A stretch of 64,000 bases of DNA from Mycolicibacterium boenickei (GCF_010731295.1 NZ_AP022579.1:3782001-3846000); one strand, 5' to 3'. Shown: positions 11,970-20,231, counted from the first letter of the stretch. Translations and numbers: made by a program. Notes: a model not told the origin generated them from the sequence alone.

Positions 11970-13063
11970 AGGTTCTCGTCGAAGCCGACGGCGGGTCCCG
12001 GGGCAATCCCGGCCCGGCCGGCTACGGCGCCGTCGTGCTCGATGCCGACCACGACGCGGTGCTGGCCGAGCGCAGGGAGGCGATCGGCCGGGCCACCAAC
12101 AACGTCGCCGAATACCGCGGCCTGATAGCGGGTTTGGCCGCGGCCGCCGAGCTGGGCGCGGCGGAGGTGGCCGTGTCGATGGATTCCAAGCTCGTCGTGG
12201 AACAGATGTCGGGACGTTGGAAGGTCAAGCATCCCGATCTGATTCCGCTGCACCGCCAGGCCGCCGAACTGGCCGCAGGCTTCGAGCGGGTCAGTTACTC
12301 GTGGATCCCGCGGGAGCGCAACAGCCACGCCGACCGGTTGGCCAACGAGGCCATGGATGCCGCAGCCGGGATTCTCGGCGAGACGTCGGTACCGGAACCT
12401 GTTGTCGCCGAGAAGCCGACGCTGTCGGCGCCCGGGTGGACCGGTGCCACCGGGGCACCTACCCGGTTGTTGCTGTTGCGGCACGGCCAGACCGAATTGT
12501 CCGTCAGCCGGCGCTATTCGGGCCGCGGCAACCCGGCACTGACCGAAGAGGGGCGCAGGCAGGCCGACGCCGCGGCGCGCTATCTGGGAGCGCGAGGCGG
12601 GATCTCGGCGGTGGTCACCTCGCCACTGGGACGGGCGTACGAGACGGCGACAGCGGCGGCCAAGGCGCTGGGCGTCGATGTCCGCGTCGACGACGATCTG
12701 ATCGAGACGGACTTCGGTGAGTGGGAAGGGCTGACGTTCGCCGAAGCGGCGCAACGGGATCCGGAACTGCACCGGCGCTGGCTGCGGGACACGAGCGTCG
12801 AGCCGCCCGGTGGCGAGAGCTTCGACGCGGTGGCCCACCGGGTCCGTCGGGCGCGTAACCGGATCATCGCCGACTACGGTCCGGCAACGGTTCTGGTGGT
12901 CTCCCACGTGACGCCGATCAAGACGATTCTGCGGCTCGCACTCGATGCCGGCGAGGGCATTCTGTACCGGCTGCATCTGGATCTGGCCTCGCTGTCGATC
13001 GCCGAGTTCTACGACGACGGCGGATCGTCGGTGCGGTTGGTGAACCAGACCGCCTATCTGTAG
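11966..13063 (+). CDS. bifunctional RNase H / histidine (acid, alpha-ribazole) phosphatase
   Basis: A 365-residue fusion. Residues 1-130 are a type I RNase H with the DEDD catalytic set: Asp8 in VEADGGSRGNPGP, Glu in NNVAEYRGL, Asp in MDSKLVVEQ and Asp in NSHADRLAN. After a linker, residues about 165-365 form a phosphoglycerate-mutase-like phosphatase with LLRHGQTE and VSHVTPIK. The M. tuberculosis orthologue Rv2228c is reported to have RNase H and CobC-type alpha-ribazole phosphatase activities, which fits an operon headed by a cobalamin-type aminotransferase. It starts at GTG overlapping the previous stop. Confidence 0.92.
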   Translation: MKVLVEADGGSRGNPGPAGYGAVVLDADHDAVLAERREAIGRATNNVAEYRGLIAGLAAAAELGAAEVAVSMDSKLVVEQMSGRWKVKHPDLIPLHRQAAELAAGFERVSYSWIPRERNSHADRLANEAMDAAAGILGETSVPEPVVAEKPTLSAPGWTGATGAPTRLLLLRHGQTELSVSRRYSGRGNPALTEEGRRQADAAARYLGARGGISAVVTSPLGRAYETATAAAKALGVDVRVDDDLIETDFGEWEGLTFAEAAQRDPELHRRWLRDTSVEPPGGESFDAVAHRVRRARNRIIADYGPATVLVVSHVTPIKTILRLALDAGEGILYRLHLDLASLSIAEFYDDGGSSVRLVNQTAYL

Positions 13064-13645
13064 TCAGGCGTGCAGATGTAACTGCTCGCCGTGCGGGCCG
13101 AAGATGGTGATCGCCTCGACCGGGCCGTCGACCACCCCGAACCAGTGCGGTGTCCACGTCGAGAACTCCACGGCCTCACCGGGATTGACGACGAAGTCTT
13201 GTTCACCCAGGATCAGCCGGAGCTGCCCGGACAGCACGTACATCCAGTCGCGCCCCTCGTGCACCGGGAATTCGGCGGGGGGCTTGCGGCGCTTGGCGCT
13301 GATCCGGATCTTGTAGGCGTGCAAGCCGGCCGCCGGGCCTTGCCGGGTCAGGGGCCAATAGGTGATGTTGTGATGGGTGTGTGAGCTGCCGGTGACCCGG
13401 GGGTCCTCGGCCTGCGGCGGGCGCAGCAACTCGTCGGTGGTCACCGAGAGTGCAGCGGCCAACCGGGGCAGATGGTCCAGAGCCAGGCGGCGCTTGCCCG
13501 ATTCCAGCCGGCTCAGGGTCGAGACGTCGATCTGTGCGCGGCGTGCGACGTCCTCCAGGGTGAGCCCGCGTTGTGCCCGCAGCTCGCGCAGCCGGCTGCG
13601 GACCAGGGTGTCGATGTCTTCAGGTTGGGCAGCATTTGCCTCCAT
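13064..13645 (-). CDS. XRE-family regulator with C-terminal cupin sensor domain
   Basis: A 193-residue protein. Residues 15-70 are a helix-turn-helix of the XRE type (LTLEDVARRAQIDVSTLSRLESGKR). Residues about 95-190 are a cupin barrel (EFPVHEGRDWMYVLSGQLRLILGEQDFVVNPGEAVEFS...HWFG), a layout used to sense small metabolites. Its only in-frame start is the ATG at 13645, which lies inside an inverted repeat of GGCAAA half-sites, so it probably represses itself. It is divergent from the oxidoreductase/methyltransferase fusion and probably controls it. Its stop abuts the RNase H stop. Confidence 0.88.
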   Translation of the reverse strand: MEANAAQPEDIDTLVRSRLRELRAQRGLTLEDVARRAQIDVSTLSRLESGKRRLALDHLPRLAAALSVTTDELLRPPQAEDPRVTGSSHTHHNITYWPLTRQGPAAGLHAYKIRISAKRRKPPAEFPVHEGRDWMYVLSGQLRLILGEQDFVVNPGEAVEFSTWTPHWFGVVDGPVEAITIFGPHGEQLHLHA

Positions 13646-13671
13646 GGCAAATTAGCTTGGCACTTTGCCAT
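13635..13671. promoter_or_regulatory. candidate XRE operator: ATGGCAAA inverted repeat with third half-site
   Basis: ATGGCAAA at 13644-13651 and its exact reverse complement TTTGCCAT at 13664-13671 are separated by 12 bases. A further TTTGCC at 13635-13640 makes a second, tighter inverted pair with the first GGCAAA. The repeats cover the start codon of the XRE gene and lie 22-58 bases before the start of the divergent gene, where a repressor of both promoters would bind. Function is inferred from position and symmetry. Confidence 0.6.
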
Positions 13672-13692
13672 GTATTGGGCAAGCTCGACGGC

Positions 13693-15246
13693 ATGGAGAA
13701 CATCTGGGATTGCGTCATCGTCGGCGGCGGTGCGGCCGGTCTGAGTGCGGCGCTCGTGCTGGGCCGGGCCCGGCGGCGCGTACTGCTCGTCGACGCGGAG
13801 AATCAGAGCAACCTGGCCGCACACGGCATCGGCGGCCTGCTGGGCAGCGACGGGCGCCCGCCCGCCGATCTGTATGCGGCCGGCCGCTCGGAACTGGCCG
13901 CGTACCCCACGGTGGAGGTACGCACCGGCGAGGTCGTACGCGGAGAGCCAGGATTCATGCTTGAGCTCGCCGACGGAACTCGTGAGCAGGCCAGGACGGT
14001 GCTGCTGGCCACCGGCATGGAATACCGGGGGCCGCACCTCGACGGACTCGAAGAGCTATGGGGCCGTTCGGTTTTCCACTGCCCGTTCTGCCATGGCTGG
14101 GAAATGCGGGATGCCCCGGTCGCGGTGATCGCCCAGGGTGACCGTGCCGTGCACTCGGCGTTGATGATGCGCGGCTGGACCGAGGATCTGGTGGTGCTGA
14201 CCAACGGGGACAGCGGGCTGGACGACGCACAGGTCAAGCAACTCGACGCGGCAGGCATCGGGGTCGACGAGCGGCCGATCGCCCGACTCGTCGCGCACGA
14301 CGGCGAACTGACCGCCGTCGCCTTCACCGACGGCACCACGATGGCGCGGCGCGGTGCGCTCGTCGCCGCCACACTGCACCAGCGCTCACCGCTGGCCGCG
14401 CACCTCGGCGCCGTTTCGGCGCCCGGGCCGATCGCCGCCGACGCGCTCGTCGTCGACGGGTTCGCCCGCACCTCGGTGCCCGGATTGTTCGCCGCGGGTG
14501 ACCTCGGTGCCCAGCTCCCACAGGTCGCCACGGCCGTGGCCTCGGGCAGTCAGGCAGGCGCCGCCGTCGTACAGCACCTGCTCGGCGAAGACGTCGGGCT
14601 CCCAGTGCCGCCGTGGCCCGCCCAGACGGCCGTCACCGCCCAGTACTGGGAACGGCACTACGGTCAGCGCGGCCGCATCTGGAGCGGACGCGTCAACGCT
14701 CAGCTGGCCAAGATCGCCGCCGACCTGCCCGCGGGTCGGGCGCTGGATCTGGGCTGCGGTGAGGGCGGCGACTCCGTCTGGCTGGCCGAACAGGGCTGGC
14801 AGGTCACAGGAGTCGACGTCTCCGACACCGCCCTCGCCCGCGCGGCCGCCGAAGCGCGGGAACGGGGCGTGGCCGACCGCATCACGTTCGAACGCCACGA
14901 CCTGTCCGAGAGCCTGCCCGACGGACGCTTCGACCTGGTCTCGGCCCAGTTCCTGCAATCGCCGATCGCCATGGACCGCGCCGGGGTGCTGCGCCGGGCC
15001 GCCGGTGCGGTGGCCGAAGGTGGTCTGCTGGTCATCGTCGATCACGGTGCCGCTCCGCCCTGGGCCCCTGAGCATGTCCGGAGATTCGCGTTCCCCAGCG
15101 CCGACTCGGTGGTCGACTCGCTGAACCTCGATGAGGCGCAATGGGAGCGGGTCCGGGTGGGAACCGATGAGCGGGAGGCCACCGGCCCGGACGGGCAGCG
15201 CGGCACCCTGATCGACAACGTGATGGTGCTGCGGCGGGTGGGTTGA
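13693..15246 (+). CDS. thioredoxin-reductase-like FAD oxidoreductase fused to class I SAM methyltransferase
   Basis: A 517-residue fusion. Residues 5-305 form a flavoprotein: FAD-binding IVGGGAAGLSAA (9-20), redox pair Cys130/Cys133 in VFHCPFCHGWE, and the FAD motif GLFAAGDLGAQ (264-274). The usual NADPH Rossmann motif is degenerate (VIAQGDRA where GxGxxA/G is expected). Residues about 315-517 form a methyltransferase with motif I LDLGCGEGGDS (351-361) and acidic VTGVDVSD. Such fusions are annotated in actinobacteria, but the substrate is unknown. A CxxC flavoenzyme with a weak NADPH site next to a methyltransferase recalls dithiol oxidases of the GliT/HlmI type paired with S-methylation; that is inference. 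Confidence 0.88.
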   Translation: MENIWDCVIVGGGAAGLSAALVLGRARRRVLLVDAENQSNLAAHGIGGLLGSDGRPPADLYAAGRSELAAYPTVEVRTGEVVRGEPGFMLELADGTREQARTVLLATGMEYRGPHLDGLEELWGRSVFHCPFCHGWEMRDAPVAVIAQGDRAVHSALMMRGWTEDLVVLTNGDSGLDDAQVKQLDAAGIGVDERPIARLVAHDGELTAVAFTDGTTMARRGALVAATLHQRSPLAAHLGAVSAPGPIAADALVVDGFARTSVPGLFAAGDLGAQLPQVATAVASGSQAGAAVVQHLLGEDVGLPVPPWPAQTAVTAQYWERHYGQRGRIWSGRVNAQLAKIAADLPAGRALDLGCGEGGDSVWLAEQGWQVTGVDVSDTALARAAAEARERGVADRITFERHDLSESLPDGRFDLVSAQFLQSPIAMDRAGVLRRAAGAVAEGGLLVIVDHGAAPPWAPEHVRRFAFPSADSVVDSLNLDEAQWERVRVGTDEREATGPDGQRGTLIDNVMVLRRVG

Positions 15247-15283
15247 GCCGGACTTGTCGTACCGGTGTGGCATAGTCGAAAGC

Positions 15284-16573
15284 ATGTTCGATATCGCGGC
15301 ATTGGCCCAGGTCAATACGCATGCCGACGAGGCTGAGCTACACCGGCGGATCGAGGAACTCGAACGGGCCAAGTCGGCTGCGGCTGCCGGCCAGGCCCGG
15401 TGCGCGGCCTTGTTGGACGAGAAGCGCCGGGCCGACGAGGCGGCGGCGCGGGTGCCGAGGGCCAAACGAGGTCGTGGGGTGGCCTCGGAGATCGCGCTGG
15501 CTCGCCATGATTCGCCGACATGTGGCAGTCGGCATCTCGGCTTCGCCAAGGCGTTGGTGTACGAGATGCCGCACACGTTGGCCGCGCTTGAGTCCGGGGT
15601 GCTGTCGGAATGGCGGGCGACCTTGATCGTGCGGGAGTCGGCATGCCTGACGGTCGAGGATCGCCGGGCGCTGGATGCCGAGATGTGTGGCGATGTCACC
15701 AAGCTTGACGGTCTGGGGAACGCGCGGATCGAGGCGGAAGCCAAGAAGATCGCCTATCGGCTGGATCCGCAGGCATTCGTCGACCGGATGGCGAAGGCCG
15801 CAGAGGATCGAAATGTGTGGGTCCGGCCGGCGCCCGACTGTATGGCACGTGTCACGGTGTTGTTGCCGATGCAGAAGGGCGTCGGTGTGTACGCGGCGCT
15901 GAAGAGATCTGCGGACACGACGTTCGACGGCCGGACCCGCGGCCAGGTGATGGCCGACACGGTGTACGAGCGCGTGACGGGCCGTCCCGCCGACGTGCCG
16001 GAGCCCGTGGCGGTCGGCCTGGTGCTGTCCGACCAGACGCTGTTCGGCGACGACGAGAACCCGGCCGTGGTCGAGGGATACGGGCCCGTTCCGGCGTCGG
16101 TGGCCCGCTCCCTCGTGAGTGACGCGGTGGCCGACGAGCGGTCCCGGGCGACGCTGCGACGGCTCTACCGGCATCCGGCATCCGGCGCGTTGGCGGCGAT
16201 GGAGTCGCGGTCGCGGCTGTTCCCCAAAGCGCTGGCCCAATTCATCGGGTTGCGGGACCAGACCTGCAGAACCCCGTACTGTGATGCGCCGATCCGTCAC
16301 CACGACCACGCGCGACCCCATGCCGGCGGCGGTCCGACCAGTGCGCTCAACGGTCTGGGGGAGTGCGAACGCTGCAATTACGTCAAAGAATCACCCGGGT
16401 GGTCGGTGACGACAACTGACGAGAACGGTGTGCACACAGCCGAATTCGTCACCCCGACCGGGGCGGCGTACCGGTCCACCGCCCCGCCGCCACCCGGGCC
16501 CATCGAGCACTACGAGAGCGTGACCGAGCTGCGGGTCGCGATCGAGTTCGCGCGCTGCGCGCCCGCGGCCTAG
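15284..16573 (+). CDS. DUF222 / 13E12-repeat family protein with HNH nuclease domain
   Basis: A 429-residue member of the DUF222-HNH family, highly expanded in mycobacteria (13E12 family). The DUF222 part spans about residues 30-320. The C-terminal HNH domain is visible as RDQTCRTPYCDAPIRHHDHARPHAGGG...NGLGECERCNYVKESPGW, keeping the cysteine pairs, the central His residues and the Asn. Nuclease activity and role are not established for most members. The ATG lies seven bases after CATAGT, a near -10 hexamer. Its stop overlaps the convergent VOC stop (shared CTAG). No flanking direct repeats were seen, so recent mobility is not supported. Confidence 0.88.
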   Translation: MFDIAALAQVNTHADEAELHRRIEELERAKSAAAAGQARCAALLDEKRRADEAAARVPRAKRGRGVASEIALARHDSPTCGSRHLGFAKALVYEMPHTLAALESGVLSEWRATLIVRESACLTVEDRRALDAEMCGDVTKLDGLGNARIEAEAKKIAYRLDPQAFVDRMAKAAEDRNVWVRPAPDCMARVTVLLPMQKGVGVYAALKRSADTTFDGRTRGQVMADTVYERVTGRPADVPEPVAVGLVLSDQTLFGDDENPAVVEGYGPVPASVARSLVSDAVADERSRATLRRLYRHPASGALAAMESRSRLFPKALAQFIGLRDQTCRTPYCDAPIRHHDHARPHAGGGPTSALNGLGECERCNYVKESPGWSVTTTDENGVHTAEFVTPTGAAYRSTAPPPPGPIEHYESVTELRVAIEFARCAPAA

Positions 16574-16989
16574 TCGGTGCGCTGAGTCAGCCGGACGCTG
16601 TTGCCCGACGGATCCCGGAAACCGGAGTCGATGCCGTAGGGCATCTGGTTCGGCGGCTCGGTGAACTCGACGCCCCGGGCGGTCAGCTCCTCGTAGCTCT
16701 TCTGACAGTCGTCGGTGGTCAGAAACACCGTGCCGGCGAAGCCTTTTGCGGTCAGGTCCTGGACCTGTTTGCGGGTCTGTTCATCCATCACCGGCTCACC
16801 GGGCACGGCCATCAACACGATGCCCACATCGTCCTGCCCGGGCGGACCGACCGTCACCCACCGGAAGTCACCCATCTCCTCCGGAAACGAAACGTCCTCG
16901 CGCACTTCCATTCCCACCTTCTCGGTCCAGAACTTCAGCGCGACTTCCTGATCGTGAACCCACAGATGCGTGTAAGCGATTTTCATCAT
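16570..16989 (-). CDS. VOC-fold protein, partner of the AraC-type regulator
   Basis: A 139-residue protein with the glyoxalase/bleomycin-resistance type VOC fold: YTHLWVHDQEVALKFWTEKVGMEVRED opens module 1, and GFRDPSGNSVRLTQR closes module 2. Metal ligands could be His8 and glutamates, but the pattern is incomplete, so metal dependence is uncertain. An adjoining AraC-type gene ends nine bases upstream. On the minus strand TAGCGT lies six bases before the first ATG, suggesting its own leaderless promoter in addition to read-through. Substrate unknown. Confidence 0.82.
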   Translation of the reverse strand: MMKIAYTHLWVHDQEVALKFWTEKVGMEVREDVSFPEEMGDFRWVTVGPPGQDDVGIVLMAVPGEPVMDEQTRKQVQDLTAKGFAGTVFLTTDDCQKSYEELTARGVEFTEPPNQMPYGIDSGFRDPSGNSVRLTQRTD

Positions 16990-16995
16990 GAGCAG

Positions 16996-17001
16996 ACGCT
17001 A
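16996..17001 (-). promoter_or_regulatory. -10 element of the VOC gene (leaderless layout)
   Basis: On the minus strand TAGCGT (TANNNT) is followed by six bases and the ATG. It overlaps the last codons of the AraC-type gene, so it would be an internal operon promoter. Confidence 0.45.
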
Positions 17002-17451
17002 CGTCCGCTCCGGCCCGGCCGTCTTCTCCGTTTGTGCTGTCTTGGCCCGGCCGGTATGCGGACGCCGGGTATCGCGCGCCAGGATGCAGCTGGGCACCGG
17101 GGCGCGCAGCATGGCCGGCGGCAGGCTGGCCCGGTAGGCGGCCGGCGGCTTGCCGTACACCCGCGCGAAGTTCGTGGTGAACGAACCGACGCTGTGCAGG
17201 CCGACCATCACACAGATGTCCGCGACCGAACGGTCGGTGTTGCGCAGCAGCGCCGCGGCCCGCTCGAGGCGCCGGCTCTGCAGGTAGGCCCGCGGCGACT
17301 CGCCGAAGGTGCGGGTGAACATCCGGCTGAAGTGGGCCCGGGACAATCCGGCGGCTGCCGCGAGATCGTCGACGGTGATCGGATCCGCATAACGGGCGTC
17401 CGCGAGGTCCTTCGCGCGGAGCAAATATCGTGCCGGTGGCACCTGTGCCAT
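16999..17451 (-). CDS. short AraC-family transcriptional regulator
   Basis: A 150-residue regulator consisting almost entirely of the two-HTH AraC DNA-binding domain at residues about 10-105: ITVDDLAAAAGLSRAHFSRMFTRTFGESPRAYLQSRRLERAAALL, then DRSVADICVMVGLHSVGSFTTNFARVYGKPPAAYR. There is no separate ligand domain, and a basic Arg/Lys-rich tail follows. It is co-oriented with the VOC gene, a common mycobacterial pairing, and likely controls it. Its ATG is seven bases after a minus-strand TACCCT that shares bases with the rnpB promoter. A longer in-frame start inside rnpB was rejected. Confidence 0.85.
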   Translation of the reverse strand: MAQVPPARYLLRAKDLADARYADPITVDDLAAAAGLSRAHFSRMFTRTFGESPRAYLQSRRLERAAALLRNTDRSVADICVMVGLHSVGSFTTNFARVYGKPPAAYRASLPPAMLRAPVPSCILARDTRRPHTGRAKTAQTEKTAGPERT

Positions 17452-17458
17452 GAAAATA

Positions 17459-17468
17459 AGGGTACGGT
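17459..17468. promoter_or_regulatory. back-to-back -10 elements of the AraC gene and rnpB sharing one TA
   Basis: The ten bases AGGGTACGGT read TACGGT on the plus strand (toward rnpB) and TACCCT on the minus strand (toward the AraC gene). Both fit TANNNT and use the same central TA. The predicted start for rnpB falls near 17476, at the RNA 5' end, and that for the AraC gene falls at its ATG. Confidence 0.6.
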
Positions 17469-17476
17469 GATCAGCG

Positions 17477-17866
<390 letters not shown>

Positions 17867-17876
17867 CCCCAGCCCC

Positions 17877-19370
17877 TCAGTGGGCCTTGCGCACGGCCTT
17901 GTCCAGCTTCTTGAGCGCATCCTGCAGCAAGGCCCGGCTGTGCTGCGCCAGGTCGTCCTCTTGCTGATACAGCAGCCCGTAGGTGAAGGTGTCCTCGCCC
18001 GCGGCATGTGCGGCATCGGCCTGGGTGCTCAGATGAGCCTTGCTCACCACACTGTCCTGATGGTCGCCGAGCAGGGTCTGGATGGTCTTGGCCCGGTCGG
18101 ACACCTTGTCGGCCCCCGTCGCCGCTGCGGTGTAGCGAAGCCGCTTGGCGCCCTTGCGGATTCGATGCAGCGCCTCGTCCTTCTCCTCGGCGCTGGCCTC
18201 GGCATCGGTGTCGGCCGCGGCAGCTGTCTTGGCCGCCTTGCGAACCCGCTTGTACGCGGCGTCGATGCTCACCGAAGACTTTGCGGCGTCTGCGGATTCC
18301 GGCTGCTCGGCGTTCACCAACTCCTCGAGCGCGTCCAGCAGGCGGAAGTAACGCTGTGAGCGCATCGCCAGCAGGGAACGCCGCCAGCCCGCGGCATAGC
18401 GGCGGTTGGCGCCCTCGACCAGGCGCTGGCGCACCGGTCCGCGGATCAACTCGGCGGGCATCTCGTCGAGCGCATGCTGATAGCGCTCGGCCAGAACCTC
18501 GGCATCACGGGCCACGCCCAGCACGGCGGCCAGTGCACGCAGCTCGTCGAGGACCCAGCCGTCGTCGTCGAGCCCGAAGGCGTCCTTCGACTCCTGCAGC
18601 AGGCTGCGGATCTTGCGGGTGGTCACCCGCATCTGATGGACCGAGTCGTACGCGTCCGCGCGCACCGCACGGTCCCATACCAGCAGCGCTTCGAACTGCT
18701 CGGCGATGGCGCGGTGCACCGGATCGGCCGGGGGAGCAGGCGCGGGTGCGGTGTCGGTGCCGAGCACCTTGGCCAGCTTCGAGCCGTGTGCGGCCGGTTC
18801 CGCTCCGGCATCCGCCAGCCGGTTGGCCAGCCGATCCATCAGGTCATCGGGCATGTCGGCGGCGAGCAACTCCAGCTCCCACTCCCGCCAGCGCTGTTCT
18901 TCGCCGTCGATGGCCGAAGCCGTCACCCGGTCATCGCAGAATTCGGCCAGGGCGGTCCCGTCGTCGCCGTGCAACACCTCGACGCTGCGCTGGGTGCTGA
19001 TCCTGGCGACCGGGGACAGCGGGCGGTCCCGCACGATGGCGAGCACGATGTCCCGCAGATCCTCGGGCACGGTGTCGGTCGCCGTGCCCAGCGGGGCGCG
19101 CACCTCGGTGCGGGTGTCGACTCCGGCCGGGAGCTTCAGGTGCCAACCCGCGTCGGGACCGCCGGTGCGGCGCCGCAACGTGATGCGGTGCGCGGCCAGG
19201 TCGCGATCCGGGGTATCGAAATACACCGCATCAAGCTGTTGGGTTCCGGTGCGGGCCACCTCGGCGATGGCCGACAGGCCTTCGAACGAGGGCGAGACGG
19301 TGTTCTCGGTGACCGCGAACTTCCGCTCGATTTCGGTGTACCTCGCGGTCTTGGATTTGCCGGGGGCCAT
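17877..19370 (-). CDS. CYTH-CHAD domain protein (Rv2226-like)
   Basis: A 497-residue protein. The N-terminal CYTH domain (about residues 8-210) carries the ExExK motif (EIERK) of triphosphate tunnel metalloenzymes, with basic strands such as RITLRRR. The C-terminal CHAD domain (about 220-497) is helical and rich in conserved His/Arg/Lys (HQMRVTTRKIRSLL, HRIRKGAKRLRY), a polyphosphate-binding signature. Together they suggest handling of inorganic polyphosphate or triphosphate; the exact reaction is unproven. The ATG at 19370, preceded by GAAGG, was chosen over an upstream extension. It lies ten bases beyond rnpB, convergent. Confidence 0.88.
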   Translation of the reverse strand: MAPGKSKTARYTEIERKFAVTENTVSPSFEGLSAIAEVARTGTQQLDAVYFDTPDRDLAAHRITLRRRTGGPDAGWHLKLPAGVDTRTEVRAPLGTATDTVPEDLRDIVLAIVRDRPLSPVARISTQRSVEVLHGDDGTALAEFCDDRVTASAIDGEEQRWREWELELLAADMPDDLMDRLANRLADAGAEPAAHGSKLAKVLGTDTAPAPAPPADPVHRAIAEQFEALLVWDRAVRADAYDSVHQMRVTTRKIRSLLQESKDAFGLDDDGWVLDELRALAAVLGVARDAEVLAERYQHALDEMPAELIRGPVRQRLVEGANRRYAAGWRRSLLAMRSQRYFRLLDALEELVNAEQPESADAAKSSVSIDAAYKRVRKAAKTAAAADTDAEASAEEKDEALHRIRKGAKRLRYTAAATGADKVSDRAKTIQTLLGDHQDSVVSKAHLSTQADAAHAAGEDTFTYGLLYQQEDDLAQHSRALLQDALKKLDKAVRKAH

Positions 19371-19519
19371 AGTCACCTTCGCTGTGCACCGGAGGCGGGA
19401 GATCGGATGGCACCAGCGTGCCATATTCAGGTGGGTGTCACGACCGGTGTCTGGTCACAGCAACATCAAGACTTGACGCGCCGTCCACCACGCTGTCGGC
19501 CATGTTCGCCTGCGTCTCC

Positions 19520-19525
19520 TACTGT
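19520..19525 (+). promoter_or_regulatory. -10 element of the TetR gene (leaderless layout)
   Basis: TACTGT fits TANNNT and is followed by seven bases and the ATG, so transcription is expected to start at the ATG. Confidence 0.5.
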
Positions 19526-19532
19526 TGCTGGC

Positions 19533-20231
19533 ATGGCGGCTGAGACGACACCGGCGAACGCCGCTACCGGACGCGGACGCCCGCGGCTGGAGCGGCCACG
19601 CCGACCGGGCACGACCGCCCGCGAACAGATTCTCGACGCCGCCGCGGAGCTGTTCACCACCCACGGCTACGCCAGCACCTCGACCCGGCGTATCGCCGAC
19701 GAGGTCGGGGTCCGGCAGGCCTCGCTGTACCACCATTTCGCCACCAAGGACGACATCCTCGACGCGCTCCTGGCCGGCACCGTCGACAATGCCCTGCAGC
19801 TGGGCGTCGAGCTGCTCGACAGCGCGGGGCCGGCGGTCCAGCGCCTGCACACGCTCGCCGTCGCAGATGCCCACCAACTGTGCGCGAGCCGCTGGAACCT
19901 CGGTGCCCTGTATCTGCTGCCCGAGCTGCGCACCGACCGGTTCGAACCGTTCCGCCGGCGCCGCGCCGAGCTGCGCGAGGTGTACCGCAAGCTGTCGGAA
20001 TCGGTGATCGCCGAATGCGCAGGCCCACCCGATGCCGCTGACCTGCCGTTCCGATTGGTGGAATCGGTGGTCAACAGCCGCTCGGACGATGTCGAGGGCG
20101 CACCGTCGCAACCCTGGGTGATCGGGGAGGGCGCCCTGCGGATCCTCGGGTTCGGCGGCGACTTCGGCCCACTGGTGGCCGCTACCGCAGCCCGGCTGGG
20201 CGTGCGACCGCCGCAAACCCCGGCCCGCTAG
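19533..20231 (+). CDS. TetR/AcrR family transcriptional regulator
   Basis: A 232-residue regulator. The N-terminal HTH (about residues 30-80) reads REQILDAAAELFTTHGYASTSTRRIADEVGVRQASLYHHFATKDDIL, a textbook TetR DNA-binding domain. It is preceded by an Arg/Pro-rich arm that may add DNA contacts. The C-terminal domain is ligand binding and divergent. It lies 10 bases upstream of an enoyl-CoA hydratase gene on the same strand, suggesting control of acyl-CoA metabolism (inference). Its TAG stop forms the first three bases of the -10 hexamer of the next gene. Confidence 0.88.
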   Translation: MAAETTPANAATGRGRPRLERPRRPGTTAREQILDAAAELFTTHGYASTSTRRIADEVGVRQASLYHHFATKDDILDALLAGTVDNALQLGVELLDSAGPAVQRLHTLAVADAHQLCASRWNLGALYLLPELRTDRFEPFRRRRAELREVYRKLSESVIAECAGPPDAADLPFRLVESVVNSRSDDVEGAPSQPWVIGEGALRILGFGGDFGPLVAATAARLGVRPPQTPAR

